In this document: piece after piece, positions 1 through 7,873 of the stretch
How positions within the stretch are numbered: position 1 is the first letter of the stretch
Layout of the letters: each line of letters opens with the position of its first letter
Source of the DNA: Streptomyces roseolilacinus
GTDB lineage: Bacteria; Actinomycetota; Actinomycetes; Streptomycetales; Streptomycetaceae
Direction of reading: 5' to 3'
DNA: 64,000 bases
Assembly (NCBI RefSeq): GCF_014649335.1
Contig: NZ_BMSV01000006.1
Span: 124,001 to 188,000 of the forward strand
Position numbers and translations under genes: made by a program
The notes under the pieces: model-generated
What the model was told of the DNA's origin: nothing
Databases searched by the model: none
What the model saw: only the letters and a program-made list of their open reading frames with translations

Positions 1-254
1 ATGGCGGAGGTGTCGAACGACGGCAGGTCGGTGAGGGCGGTCAGCGGCTCGGCGAGGATCCGCCCGAGCGCCGCGCCCAGGGGTGCGCGGCGGACCCGTG
101 GGGTCGCGCCGCCGCCGGCCCGGGCGGCGAGGGCGCGCGCCTGGGGCCAGGACGTGTCGCGGTGCCCCGGCGGGCGGGGCTCGGCGAGGCGGGCCGGTGC
201 CCTGCCGACCAGGGCGAGGGCTTCGTCGACGCCGTCGAAGTCCGGCTCGTTCAT
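1..254 (-). CDS. moeA: Molybdopterin molybdenumtransferase MoeA, 5' part only
   Basis: Only the first 84-85 codons are inside the window; the gene runs off the left edge. Read on the minus strand it begins MNEPDFDGVDEALALVG and reaches LTDLPSFDTSAM, the N-terminal MoeA segment that normally leads into the DGYA stretch. MoeA inserts molybdate into adenylated molybdopterin in the last step of Mo-cofactor synthesis. Its ATG (254-252) overlaps the TGA of the upstream MobA-like gene by four bases, so the two are translationally coupled and form a cofactor-maturation pair. The family call is good, but most of the protein, including the catalytic centre, cannot be inspected. Confidence 0.85.
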   Translation of the reverse strand, partial: MNEPDFDGVDEALALVGRAPARLAEPRPPGHRDTSWPQARALAARAGGGATPRVRRAPLGAALGRILAEPLTALTDLPSFDTSA

Positions 255-1093
255 CCCGCTTCGGCCTCGTTCGCCCAGCGGTCGGCGAGTGCGGCCGCCT
301 TGCGGGTCGCCTCCGCCACGGCCTGCGGGCCGCCGCCCTCCGCCGTGGCCGCCGCGTACCCCACGAGGAACGTGGTGAGCGGCGCGGCGGGCCGGGCGAC
401 GCCGTGGGCGGCGTCGCGGGCCAGGTCGAGCAGCAGGTTGATGTCGACGTCGAGTTCGATGCCGAGCTCGGCCTTGACCGCGGTGATCCATTCGTCCAGC
501 ACGTTCCCATGCTCCCTGATGCGGGCCCGGGCCGCGGCGAGGTCCTCCCAAGTGTCGCAGTCGAAGGACGCGAGCGGTCGGGCGGGGACCCGGGCGAGGT
601 CCAGTTCCTGCGTCAGCAGACGCAGGGGCAACCCGGAGAGGGGGCCGTGCTCGGTGGCGAGGAGCGCGATCTCGCGGCGCAGCGGCTCGGTGCGGTAGGC
701 GGCGACGAGTGGTTGGTCGCGGCCGTCCGCGTCGACGGAGAGGACGGCTTCCGCGGTCGACGCGGCGAGCGTGTCGACCAGGTGCCGGACGGCCGCGCGG
801 TCCAGGAACGGCAGGTCGCCGCCGAGGACGACGACCGTGTCGGCGTCGACGTCGCGCACCCCGGCGGCCAGCGCGGCGACGGGGCCGCCTCCCGGCGGCT
901 CCTCCCGCGCCCAGACGACGGGCCGGGCGGTCGGTCGGCGACCGCCGACCACCACGGCCCGTCCGGCGTCACGGCAGGCGTGCAGCACCCGGTCGAGCAG
1001 GGTGCGCCCACCGACGCTCAGGCCGGGTTTGTCCGCGCCACCGAGTCGCCTCGCGGCGCCTCCTGCCAGCACGACGGCGTCAAATCGGGTCAC
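251..1093 (-). CDS. MobA-like nucleotidyltransferase fused to a C-terminal DUF6457-type domain
   Basis: 280 residues from a GTG start. Residues 5-180 are a glycosyltransferase-A-like nucleotidyltransferase fold: VVLAGGAARRLGGADKP is the signature LAGGxSxRxGxxK loop, and VLGGDLPFL supplies the metal-binding GxDxP-type motif. This is typical of MobA, which transfers GMP from GTP to molybdopterin. The last ~85 residues (from about VLDEWITAVKAELG) form a helical domain that I recognise as the actinobacterial DUF6457 region, often fused to or next to Mo-cofactor genes; its role is unknown to me. The gene overlaps moeA by four bases, which supports a Mo-cofactor role over other NTP-transferases (IspD, MocA). 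The assignment to MobA itself is inferred. Confidence 0.8.
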   Translation of the reverse strand: MTRFDAVVLAGGAARRLGGADKPGLSVGGRTLLDRVLHACRDAGRAVVVGGRRPTARPVVWAREEPPGGGPVAALAAGVRDVDADTVVVLGGDLPFLDRAAVRHLVDTLAASTAEAVLSVDADGRDQPLVAAYRTEPLRREIALLATEHGPLSGLPLRLLTQELDLARVPARPLASFDCDTWEDLAAARARIREHGNVLDEWITAVKAELGIELDVDINLLLDLARDAAHGVARPAAPLTTFLVGYAAATAEGGGPQAVAEATRKAAALADRWANEAEAG

Positions 1094-1187
1094 GCGCCCA
1101 GTATGGTCGCCGCCGCGGCGGAGCGGACAGTGCCCCGGCCTCCCCGGCGGGGCCCCGGCCCTGGGGGAGGGGGCCGGGACCCCCGCT

Positions 1188-2564
1188 CTACAGGGTGCGC
1201 AGCAGCACCGAGGGGTGCTCCACGCAGTCGGCGACGTACCGCAGGAACCCGCCCGCCGTACCGCCGTCGCAGACCCGGTGGTCGAACGTGAGGGACAGCT
1301 GGACGACCTGGCGGACCGCCAGCTCCCCGTCGTGGACCCACGGCTTGGGGATGATCCGGCCGACGCCGAGCATGGCCGCCTCGGGGTGGTTGACGATCGG
1401 CGTGGAGCCGTCGACGCCGAACACGCCGTAGTTGTTCAGCGTGAACGTGCCGCCCGTCAGGTCGGCCGGGGACAGCGAGCCGGTGCGCGCCATCTCGGTG
1501 AGGCGGGCGAACTCCGCCGTGAGGTCCTCGGCCGAGCGGGTGTGCGCGTCGCGGACGACGGGCACGACCAGACCGCGGTCGGTCTGGGCCGCGAAGCCCA
1601 GGTGCACCTCGGGCAGCCGGACGATCTCGCGGGCCGCGAGGTCGACGCGGGAGTTCAGCTCCGGGTGGCGGGCGAGCCCGGCCGTGCAGATCCGGGCCAG
1701 CAGCGCCAGCAGGGAGATCTTCGGGCCCCCGGCGGCGTTCATGGCGGCCCGGGCCGCCATGAGCTCCGTCGCGTCGGCGTCGACCCAGCAGGTGGCGTCG
1801 GGGATCTCCTGGCGGCTGCGGGTCAGCTTGTCGGCGACGGCGCCGCGCACCCCGCGCAGCGGCACCCGCTCGGCGACGGCCGCTCCCGCCGCCGCGCCGC
1901 CGGCCGGCACGGAACGCGCCGGTGCGGTGTCCGCCAGGGCCGGCGCCGCGGCCGGGGCCCGTTCGACGTCGGCCCGCAGGATCAGTCCGTCCGGGCCGGA
2001 GCCGCGCAGCTGCCGCAGGTCGATGCCGCGCTCCCGGGCGAGCTTCCGCACGAGCGGCGAGATCACCGGGACCGGGCCCTCCGCGGGCGCGGCGGGCACC
2101 GGCGCGGGGGAGGGGGCGGGCGCGGTGGTCCGGGGCACGGAGGCGGCGATCGGCGCCGCCGGGCGGACGCGCCGCCTGCGGGCGGCCGCCGCGCTCGTGC
2201 CGTAGCCGACCAGCACGTTCCCCGAGCCCTCGTCGGCGGGCCGGGCGGAGCCGTCGGACGCGCCCGCCGACGGGGCCGTGCCCGGCCGCCCGGCGGCGGA
2301 GCCGGCCGGCGCCTCCGCGGCGCCGACGGCGACGGTCAGCAGCGGGGCGCCGACCGGCAGTTCCTCGCCCTCCTCGCCGAAGCGGGCGGTGACGACACCG
2401 CCGTACGGGCAGGGCACCTCCACCATCGCCTTGGCCGTCTCGACCTCCACGACCGGCTGGTCGATGGCGACGACGTCCCCGACCGAGACGAGCCACCGCA
2501 CGATCTCCGCCTCGGTGAGGCCCTCACCGAGGTCCGGCAGCTTGAACTCCAGCACCTGGGCCAT
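1188..2564 (-). CDS. bkdC: Branched-chain-type 2-oxoacid dehydrogenase E2 (dihydrolipoyl acyltransferase)
   Basis: 458 residues. Residues 1-80 form one lipoyl domain; Lys45 in ETAKAMVEVP is the lipoylation site. A long Ala/Pro linker follows, then a peripheral-subunit-binding domain (VRKLARERGIDLRQLRGSG, about 195-230) and a catalytic acyltransferase domain ending with FDHRVCDGG, which holds the active-site His. E2 moves the acyl group from lipoate to CoA. The ATG overlaps the E1beta stop by one base (TGATG). A single lipoyl domain and E1alpha/E1beta partners fit the BCKDH type rather than the PDH type. The real substrate is not fixed by the sequence: isovaleryl-type branched acyls are the family default, but an aromatic oxoacid is possible given the neighbouring paa genes and the shared operator. 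Confidence 0.9.
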   Translation of the reverse strand: MAQVLEFKLPDLGEGLTEAEIVRWLVSVGDVVAIDQPVVEVETAKAMVEVPCPYGGVVTARFGEEGEELPVGAPLLTVAVGAAEAPAGSAAGRPGTAPSAGASDGSARPADEGSGNVLVGYGTSAAAARRRRVRPAAPIAASVPRTTAPAPSPAPVPAAPAEGPVPVISPLVRKLARERGIDLRQLRGSGPDGLILRADVERAPAAAPALADTAPARSVPAGGAAAGAAVAERVPLRGVRGAVADKLTRSRQEIPDATCWVDADATELMAARAAMNAAGGPKISLLALLARICTAGLARHPELNSRVDLAAREIVRLPEVHLGFAAQTDRGLVVPVVRDAHTRSAEDLTAEFARLTEMARTGSLSPADLTGGTFTLNNYGVFGVDGSTPIVNHPEAAMLGVGRIIPKPWVHDGELAVRQVVQLSLTFDHRVCDGGTAGGFLRYVADCVEHPSVLLRTL

Positions 2565-3580
2565 CAGCTCCCCGCCTCCCACTGGAGCCGGGCGACCGCG
2601 TCCAGGACCCGGTCGACACCCGGCAGATGGTGTCGCTCCAGCATCGGCGGCGGGTACGGGATGTCGAACCCGGCCACCCGCAGCACCGGTGCCTCCAGGT
2701 GGTGGAAGCACCGCTCGGTGACCCGTGCGGCGATCTCCGCACCCGGTCCGGCGAAGCCGGTGGACTCGTGCACGACGATCGCGCGGCCCGTGCGCCGTAC
2801 CGACGCGCAGACGGTCTCGTCGTCGAACGGCACCAGCGAGCGCAGGTCCACGACCTCCAGGTCCCAGCCCTCCGCCTGCGCCGCCTCGGCCGCCTCCAGG
2901 CAGACCGGCACGGACGGGCCGTACGTGATCAGCGTGGCGCTGCGGCCGCTGCGGCGCACCACGGCACGGCCGATCGGCTCCACCGCGGCCGGGGCGTCGG
3001 GCGACCAGTCGGACTTGGACCAGTACAGCCGCTTCGGCTCCAGGAAGACGACCGGGTCGTCGGAGGCGATGGCGGCGCGGAGCAGGCCGTACGCGTCGGC
3101 GACCGTCGCGGGGGTGACGACGTGGAGGCCCGGGGTCGCCATGTAGTAGACCTCGGACGAGTCGCTGTGGTGCTCGACACCGCCGATCCCGCCGCCGTAC
3201 GGGATGCGGACGACCAGCGGCATCGGCATCGCGCCGCGCGTGCGGTTCCGCATCCGGGAGACGTGGCTGACCAGTTGCTCGAAGGCCGGGTAGGCGAACG
3301 CGTCGAACTGCATCTCGACGACCGGCCGCAGCCCGTACATCGCCATGCCGACGGCCGTGCCGAGGATGCCGGCCTCGGCGAGCGGCGTGTCGGTGCACCG
3401 GTCCTCGCCGAACTCCTTGGCGAGCCCGTCGGTGACGCGGAAGACACCGCCCAGCGTGCCGACGTCCTCGCCCATGACGTGCACGGTCGGGTCCTCGGCC
3501 ATCGCGTCGCGCATGGCCCGCTGGAGGGCCTGTGCCATGGTGGCGGGCTTGGCCGCCTGCCTGGCTGCCACGGTGGTCAT
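2564..3580 (-). CDS. bkdB: Branched-chain-type 2-oxoacid dehydrogenase E1 beta subunit
   Basis: 338 residues, the usual E1beta length. It begins MTTVAARQAAKPATMAQAL and contains the transketolase pyrimidine-binding core (VMGEDVGTLGGVFRVTDGL near residue 35, FGEDRCTDTPLAEAGILG) and a C-terminal transketolase-like domain (about 215-330). It pairs with E1alpha to form the ThDP-dependent decarboxylase of the cytosolic complex. Its ATG overlaps the E1alpha TGA by four bases and its stop overlaps the E2 start by one base, so all three subunits are translated in a coupled series. Nothing looks truncated. Confidence 0.92.
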   Translation of the reverse strand: MTTVAARQAAKPATMAQALQRAMRDAMAEDPTVHVMGEDVGTLGGVFRVTDGLAKEFGEDRCTDTPLAEAGILGTAVGMAMYGLRPVVEMQFDAFAYPAFEQLVSHVSRMRNRTRGAMPMPLVVRIPYGGGIGGVEHHSDSSEVYYMATPGLHVVTPATVADAYGLLRAAIASDDPVVFLEPKRLYWSKSDWSPDAPAAVEPIGRAVVRRSGRSATLITYGPSVPVCLEAAEAAQAEGWDLEVVDLRSLVPFDDETVCASVRRTGRAIVVHESTGFAGPGAEIAARVTERCFHHLEAPVLRVAGFDIPYPPPMLERHHLPGVDRVLDAVARLQWEAGS

Positions 3581-4719
3581 CGGTGGTCACCTTCCGCTTC
3601 GGCGTCCAGCTCGGCCCGCAGCTGCGCGGCCTGCTCCCTGAGCTGCGCGGTCTGCTCCGCGTAGACGTGGGCGAACAGGTCCATCGGGTCGAGCTCGGCG
3701 TCGGCGTTCATCCGCTCGCGCAGCCGCGCGGCCATCTCCTCGGCCTGCTCGGCGGCCTCGCGGACGCCGTCCTCGTCGAGGAGGCCACGCTCCGTCAGGT
3801 CCCGCTCCAGGAGCTTGATCGGGTCGTGCTGCCGCCACGCCTCGACCTCGGCGTCCCCGCGGTACCGGGTCGCGTCGTCGGCGTTGGTGTGGGCCTCGAC
3901 CCGGTACGTCACGGCCTCGACGAGGGTGGGTCCGCCGCCGCGCCGGGCGCGGGCCACCGCCTCGGAGAGCACCTGGTGGACGGCCGCCGCGTCGTTCCCG
4001 TCGACGAGCCGGCCCGGCATGCCGTAGCCGACGGCCTTGTGGGCGAGCGAGGGGGCCGCGGTCTGCTTGGCGAGCGGCACGGAGATCGCGAAGCCGTTGT
4101 TCTGCACGAGGAAGACGACGGGGGCCTGCCAGACGGCGGCGAAGTTCAGGGCCTCGTGGAAGTCGCCCTCACTGGTGCCGCCGTCGCCGACCATGGCCAG
4201 CGCCACGACGTCGTCGCCCTTGAGGCGGGCGGCGTGGGCCAGGCCCACGGCGTGCGGGAGCTGCGTGGCGAGCGGGGTGCTCAGGGGGGCGATGCGGTGC
4301 TCGCGCGGGTCGTACCCGGTGTGCCAGTCGCCCCGCAGCAGCGTCAGCGCCTCGACGGGGTCCAGTCCGCGCGCCACGGCGGCCAGGGTGTCCCGGTACG
4401 ACGGGAACAGCCAGTCCCGCTCCTCCAGGACGAGCGCGGCGGCCACCTCGCAGGCCTCCTGCCCCGTGCTGGACGGGTACACGGCCAGCCGGCCCTGCTT
4501 GGTGAGCGCGGTCGCCTGCGTGTTGTACCGGCGGCCGCGCACCAGCTCGGCGTAGAGCCGGCGCAGCACGGCGGGAGCGAAGTCGGCAGCGGCGTCCGTG
4601 CCCAGCACCCGGTACGGCTCGGGGTCCGGGAGCAGCGGCGCGGGATCCGTGCGCGGCTTCCACGCCGGCGGCGGAGTGGGCCGGTAAGAGGCCGCACCAG
4701 GCAGCTCTTGGACCGTCAT
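3577..4719 (-). CDS. bkdA: Branched-chain-type 2-oxoacid dehydrogenase E1 alpha subunit
   Basis: 380 residues. The ThDP-binding motif GDGGTSEGDFHEALNFAA...NN (about residues 178-208) is complete, and the YPSSTGQEACEVAAA segment matches the E1alpha family (GQEA). E1alpha decarboxylates 2-oxoacids and passes the acyl group to lipoyl-E2. The ATG at 4719 has a clear GAGGAGG ribosome-binding site about 7 bases upstream. It is the first gene of the bkdABC operon and diverges from the Lrp-family gene at 4901; the 181-bp gap contains a TetR-type palindrome (4786-4799). S. coelicolor and S. avermitilis carry two bkd clusters; which one this equals cannot be settled here. Confidence 0.92.
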   Translation of the reverse strand: MTVQELPGAASYRPTPPPAWKPRTDPAPLLPDPEPYRVLGTDAAADFAPAVLRRLYAELVRGRRYNTQATALTKQGRLAVYPSSTGQEACEVAAALVLEERDWLFPSYRDTLAAVARGLDPVEALTLLRGDWHTGYDPREHRIAPLSTPLATQLPHAVGLAHAARLKGDDVVALAMVGDGGTSEGDFHEALNFAAVWQAPVVFLVQNNGFAISVPLAKQTAAPSLAHKAVGYGMPGRLVDGNDAAAVHQVLSEAVARARRGGGPTLVEAVTYRVEAHTNADDATRYRGDAEVEAWRQHDPIKLLERDLTERGLLDEDGVREAAEQAEEMAARLRERMNADAELDPMDLFAHVYAEQTAQLREQAAQLRAELDAEAEGDHR

Positions 4720-4785
4720 GACAGCACCTCCTCGTGGGAGTGGGCATAAGACCCGGGGGCGGCGCGAGTGTGGCGCGCCTCACCT

Positions 4786-4799
4786 ACCGATTGTTCGGT
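4786..4799. promoter_or_regulatory. Candidate TetR/PaaR-type operator in the bkdA/lrp divergent promoter
   Basis: ACCGATTGTTCGGT has perfect 5-bp arms (ACCGA/TCGGT) around a 4-bp centre. The same arms and length occur at 7806-7819 and 12373-12386, in front of paa genes. On the minus strand it falls between a weak candidate -35 (TGGCTC, 4809-4804) and -10 (TAGGTG, 4786-4781) spaced by 17 bp, where a repressor would block bkdA transcription. The promoter boxes are guesses; the palindrome is a direct observation. Confidence 0.6.
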
Positions 4800-4804
4800 C
4801 GTGG

Positions 4805-4817
4805 AGCCATTTTGGCT
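4805..4817. promoter_or_regulatory. Small AT-rich palindrome, possible Lrp-family operator
   Basis: AGCCA-TTT-TGGCT is a perfect 5-bp inverted repeat around TTT, an AT-rich island in this very GC-rich gap. It lies 84 bp before the Lrp/AsnC gene and just upstream of the TetR-type palindrome, so the bkd promoter may be read by both regulators. No footprint or second copy supports it. Confidence 0.3.
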
Positions 4818-4833
4818 ACAGGCACCCCAACCC

Positions 4834-4842
4834 TGTGGACAA
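4834..4842 (-). promoter_or_regulatory. Isolated perfect DnaA box
   Basis: The minus strand reads TTGTCCACA, the preferred actinobacterial DnaA box, in the bkdA/lrp intergenic region some 45 kb from oriC. A single box can arise by chance, but perfect copies also lie before paaA, parA and dnaA. Confidence 0.4.
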
Positions 4843-4900
4843 ACGGTTTTGCACAGCCTGGGATGGGGGCAGGTCGTCCACGAGAGAGAGGCGGGGGGAC

Positions 4901-5428
4901 ATGGAAGCTGAACAAATGGCCGACGAGTGGGAGCAGGTGCCGCAGGGCGACGACCGCATCGCGCCACCGCGCCCGCTCGACGCCATCGACCGCGACATCC
5001 TGCGGATCCTCCAGACGGACGGCCGGGCGTCGATACGGTCGGTGGCCGAGCGGGTCCACGTGTCGCGGGCGAACGCGTACGCGCGGATCAACCGGCTCAT
5101 CGACGACGGGGTGATCCGCGGCTTCAGCGCGCGCGTCGACCACGAGCGGGCGGGCCAGGGGGCGTCCGCGTACATCACGCTCAAGATCGTGCAGAACTCG
5201 TGGCGTACGGTCCGCGAGCAGCTCCAGGCGCTGCCGGGCGCGGCGCACATCGCCCTGGTCAGCGGGGACTTCGACGTGCTGCTGCTGGTGCACACGCCGG
5301 ACAACCGCAGCCTGCGGGAGCTGGTCCTGACCAGGATCCAGGCGATCCCGGAGGTGCTGTCCACGCGCACGCTGCTGGTGTTCGAGGAGACGGACCTCGA
5401 CCGCAGGCTCACGGCCGACGGGGTGTAG
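4901..5428 (+). CDS. Lrp/AsnC-family transcriptional regulator, likely bkd regulator
   Basis: 175 residues. LDAIDRDILRILQTDGRASI...VAERVHVSRANAYARINRLIDDGVI (about 26-72) is the AsnC-type winged helix-turn-helix. The remaining ~95 residues form the RAM effector domain (AYITLKIVQNSWRTVREQL, then ALVSGDFDVLLLVHTPDNRSL), which in Lrp proteins binds amino or oxo acids and makes octamers. The start at 4901 follows GAGAGAGGCGGGG; a second ATG at 4916 is possible. It diverges from bkdABC, the usual arrangement for a local BkdR-like activator or repressor. Ligand and direction of control are inferred. Confidence 0.88.
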   Translation: MEAEQMADEWEQVPQGDDRIAPPRPLDAIDRDILRILQTDGRASIRSVAERVHVSRANAYARINRLIDDGVIRGFSARVDHERAGQGASAYITLKIVQNSWRTVREQLQALPGAAHIALVSGDFDVLLLVHTPDNRSLRELVLTRIQAIPEVLSTRTLLVFEETDLDRRLTADGV

Positions 5429-5439
5429 GGGCGCGGGAC

Positions 5440-5552
5440 CCGGCCGCCGGGGGCGGAGAGCCGGCCGCCGGAGACGGCGAGGCCGGCCATCGGAGGGCGG
5501 AGGACGGAGGGCCGGCCGGGGACGGCGAGGCCGGCCGCCGAGGGCCGGGGCT
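5440..5552. repeat. Degenerate GC-rich ~21-bp repeats between convergent genes
   Basis: The 181-bp gap between the Lrp and TetR stops contains five CCGGCC cores at about 5440, 5461, 5483, 5512 and 5531, with GACGGCGAGGCCGGCC occurring twice exactly. Spacing is irregular (19-29 bp), so this is an eroded tandem array. No gene is visible in the gap. Confidence 0.5.
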
Positions 5553-5609
5553 CCTGGCCCGAGGGCCCCGGGGGCGGCCCGTGCGGGGGTCCCGGGTCCG
5601 GGGAGGGGC

Positions 5610-6203
5610 TCAGCGGCTGGTGCGCAGGCCCTCGAAGGCCAGGTGGACCACCGTGTCCGCCACCTGCCGGCGGTCGGCCCCGTCCCCGGGCTGCGGGCGG
5701 TACCACTCCACGAGTGAGTTGACCATGCCGAACAGCAGCCTGGTCGCGACCTTTATGTCCACGTCGGGGCGCAGGTCCCCGTCCGCCGCGGCCGCCTTCA
5801 TCAGCTCGGCGATGCGGTGGTCGAACTCGCGGCGCCGCTCCAGGGCCCAGCGCTCGGTCCGCGTGTTGCCGCGCACCCGCAGCAGCAGCGTCACGTACGG
5901 AAGCTCGTCGACCAGCACCTCGACCGTGCGCCGGGTGACGTACTCGACCCGCTCGACGGCCCGGCCGCGGATGGCGGGCCCCTCGTCGAGCACGGCGAAC
6001 AGCCCGTCCAGGGCGCGGCTGACCGCCCGCCGCAGCAGTTCCTCCTTGCCCGCGACGTGGTGGTAGATGGAGGACTTGGAGATCCCGGCCGCCTTGGAGA
6101 GGTGCTCCATGGACGTGCCGTCGTAGCCGCGCTCGTTGAAGACCCGGACGGCGACCGAGAGCAGCGTCTCGGGCGTGTAGGTGTCGCGCCTGGCGGTGGT
6201 CAT
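5610..6203 (-). CDS. TetR/AcrR-family regulator, candidate PaaR
   Basis: 197 residues. The N-terminal helix-turn-helix is textbook TetR: TLLSVAVRVFNERGYDGTSM then LSKAAGISKSSIYHHVAGKEELLRRA (about 12-60). The C-terminal ~130 residues are the ligand-binding dimerisation domain. Its ATG overlaps the paaH-like stop by four bases, so it is the second gene of a paaH-tetR operon whose promoter carries the palindrome at 7806-7819, implying autoregulation. Three copies of that palindrome nearby make it the obvious owner. In Corynebacterium a TetR-family PaaR binds a motif that I recall containing ACCGNNCGNNCGGT and responds to phenylacetyl-CoA. Ligand here is inferred. Confidence 0.85.
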   Translation of the reverse strand: MTTARRDTYTPETLLSVAVRVFNERGYDGTSMEHLSKAAGISKSSIYHHVAGKEELLRRAVSRALDGLFAVLDEGPAIRGRAVERVEYVTRRTVEVLVDELPYVTLLLRVRGNTRTERWALERRREFDHRIAELMKAAAADGDLRPDVDIKVATRLLFGMVNSLVEWYRPQPGDGADRRQVADTVVHLAFEGLRTSR

Positions 6204-7750
6204 CGCCCGGCCTCCCCCTTGTCGTCGGCGTAGGAGTGGCGGTAGAGCGCCAGGGAGGGCGCGTAGCGCCCCGAGGGGTCGCGCTGGTGGAGCTCCTCCA
6301 GGATGCCGTACGCCCAGTTCCTGCCGAGCCTGCGGCTCCACTCGATGGGCCCCAGCGGGTAGTTGACGCCGAGTCGCATCGCGGTGTCCACGTCCTCCTC
6401 GGTGGCGACGCCCTTGGCGACCGCCTCGTGCGCGAGGTCGATCAGCCGCGCCACGGTCCGGGCGACGATCATGCCCGGCACGTCGCCGATGACGCTGACC
6501 TTCTTGCCGAGGGCCTGGAAGAGGCCGATCGCCTGGCCCAGGGTCTCCTGGGTCGTGTCCGGGCCGGCGGCGAGCGCGATGCGGGTCGCCTTGCGGTAGT
6601 CGAGGGCGAGGTCGAAGTAGACGACGTCGCGGAACTCGACGGAGGTCTGGCCGTCGGCCGGCGCCAGCTGGCCGCCGCTGGGCAGCTCCAGGCGCGTGCC
6701 CCGGTCCTCGTCCTCCTCGCGGAGGGGGATCCCGGCCTCGCGGATCATGTCGAGCAGCACCCCGAAGGGCGCCAGGTCGCCCTCGACGACGACGTGCGCG
6801 GGCGGGTCGGCCGGATCGGCGGTGTGCGGCTCGGGGCTGTGGGCGCCCTGGTCGTCGTACGCGTACCAGCCGCGGCCGGTCTTGCGGCCGAGCATCCCGG
6901 CCTCGACGAGGCGCCGCTGGGCGAGCGAGGGGCGGAACCGGGGGTCCTGGAAGAACGCCTCCCAGACCGAGGTGGTCACCGCCTCGTTGACGTCCTGGCC
7001 GATGAGGTCGGTCAGCTCGAAGGCGCCCATGCGGAAGCCGCCGGACTCGCGCAGGACGGCGTCGATGGTGGCCGGGTCGGCGCCCTGCTCCTCGTACACC
7101 GCGAACGCCTCGGCGTAGAAGGGGCGGGCGATGCGGTTGACGAGGAAGCCCGGGGTGTCGGCGCAGGCGACCGGGGTCTTGCCCCAGGCGCGGGCCGTCT
7201 CGTACGCGCGCGTGGCGGACGCGATGTCCGTCGCGAAGCCGCTGACGACCTCGACGAGCGGCAGCAGCGGCGCCGGGTTGAAGAAGTGCATGCCGACGAA
7301 ACGGCCGGGGAGGCGCAGCGCCCCGCCGATGGCGGTGACGGAGAGCGAGGAGGTGTTGGTGGCGAGGAGGCAGTCGTCGTCGACGATCTTCTCCAGGGCC
7401 GTGAAGAGCTCCTGCTTGACCGTGAGGCGCTCCACGATCGCCTCGACGACGAGCGCGGCGTCGGCCAGCTCGTCGAGGGCGGCGGCCGGGTGGAGGCGTG
7501 CGGCGGCCGCGTCCCGCTCCTGCGGGGTGAGACGGCCCTTGGCGACCAGCCGGTCCAGCCGCCCGAGGACGGCCTCGACGGCCTGCTCGGCGCGGCCTGG
7601 CGCGGCGTCGTGGAGGCGTACGGGATGGCCGGCGACGAGCGCGACCTGCGCGATCCCCTGGCCCATGGTCCCGGCCCCGACGACGGCGACGGTCCGGTCG
7701 CGTTCGACGGCGGTCCCGGCGGCCCGTGCGGTGGCCTCTGTGTCGGTCAT
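6200..7750 (-). CDS. paaH: 3-hydroxyacyl-CoA dehydrogenase, PaaH-like
   Basis: 516 residues from ATG 7750, chosen because GGGGAGGATCACTGAC gives a good ribosome-binding site; an upstream in-frame start at 7780 is less likely. VAVVGAGTMGQGIAQVALVAGHPVRLHDA (about 22-50) is the NAD-binding Rossmann motif. HFFNPAPLLPLVEVV and the NRIARPFYAEAFAVYEE region belong to the first C-terminal 3HCDH domain. A second copy sits at the C terminus (RTVARLIDLAHEAVAKGVATEEDVD). This two-copy build matches PaaH, the NAD-dependent 3-hydroxyadipyl-CoA dehydrogenase, slightly longer than the E. coli enzyme. It is divergent from paaN and coupled to the TetR gene. Confidence 0.87.
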   Translation of the reverse strand: MTDTEATARAAGTAVERDRTVAVVGAGTMGQGIAQVALVAGHPVRLHDAAPGRAEQAVEAVLGRLDRLVAKGRLTPQERDAAAARLHPAAALDELADAALVVEAIVERLTVKQELFTALEKIVDDDCLLATNTSSLSVTAIGGALRLPGRFVGMHFFNPAPLLPLVEVVSGFATDIASATRAYETARAWGKTPVACADTPGFLVNRIARPFYAEAFAVYEEQGADPATIDAVLRESGGFRMGAFELTDLIGQDVNEAVTTSVWEAFFQDPRFRPSLAQRRLVEAGMLGRKTGRGWYAYDDQGAHSPEPHTADPADPPAHVVVEGDLAPFGVLLDMIREAGIPLREEDEDRGTRLELPSGGQLAPADGQTSVEFRDVVYFDLALDYRKATRIALAAGPDTTQETLGQAIGLFQALGKKVSVIGDVPGMIVARTVARLIDLAHEAVAKGVATEEDVDTAMRLGVNYPLGPIEWSRRLGRNWAYGILEELHQRDPSGRYAPSLALYRHSYADDKGEAGR

Positions 7751-7797
7751 GTCAGTGATCCTCCCCGATGCGTTCTCCACAGGTTCGAGAGACCCCC

Positions 7798-7825
7798 TTG
7801 TCCCGACCGATCGTTCGGTTACTCT
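7798..7825 (+). promoter_or_regulatory. paaN promoter with TetR/PaaR-type operator in the spacer
   Basis: TTGTCC (7798-7803) and TACTCT (7820-7825) are spaced by 16 bp. The palindrome ACCGATCGTTCGGT (7806-7819) fills the spacer almost exactly, so bound repressor would exclude RNA polymerase. It matches ACCGNNCGNNCGGT, the core I recall for PaaR sites in Corynebacterium. The site can serve both paaN and the divergent paaH-tetR operon. It is the exact reverse complement of the site before paaA. Confidence 0.65.
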
Positions 7826-7873
7826 AGCTCTGTCCGCCTGTTCCTGCCCAGCTCATCGAGGAGTTGGTCCGCC

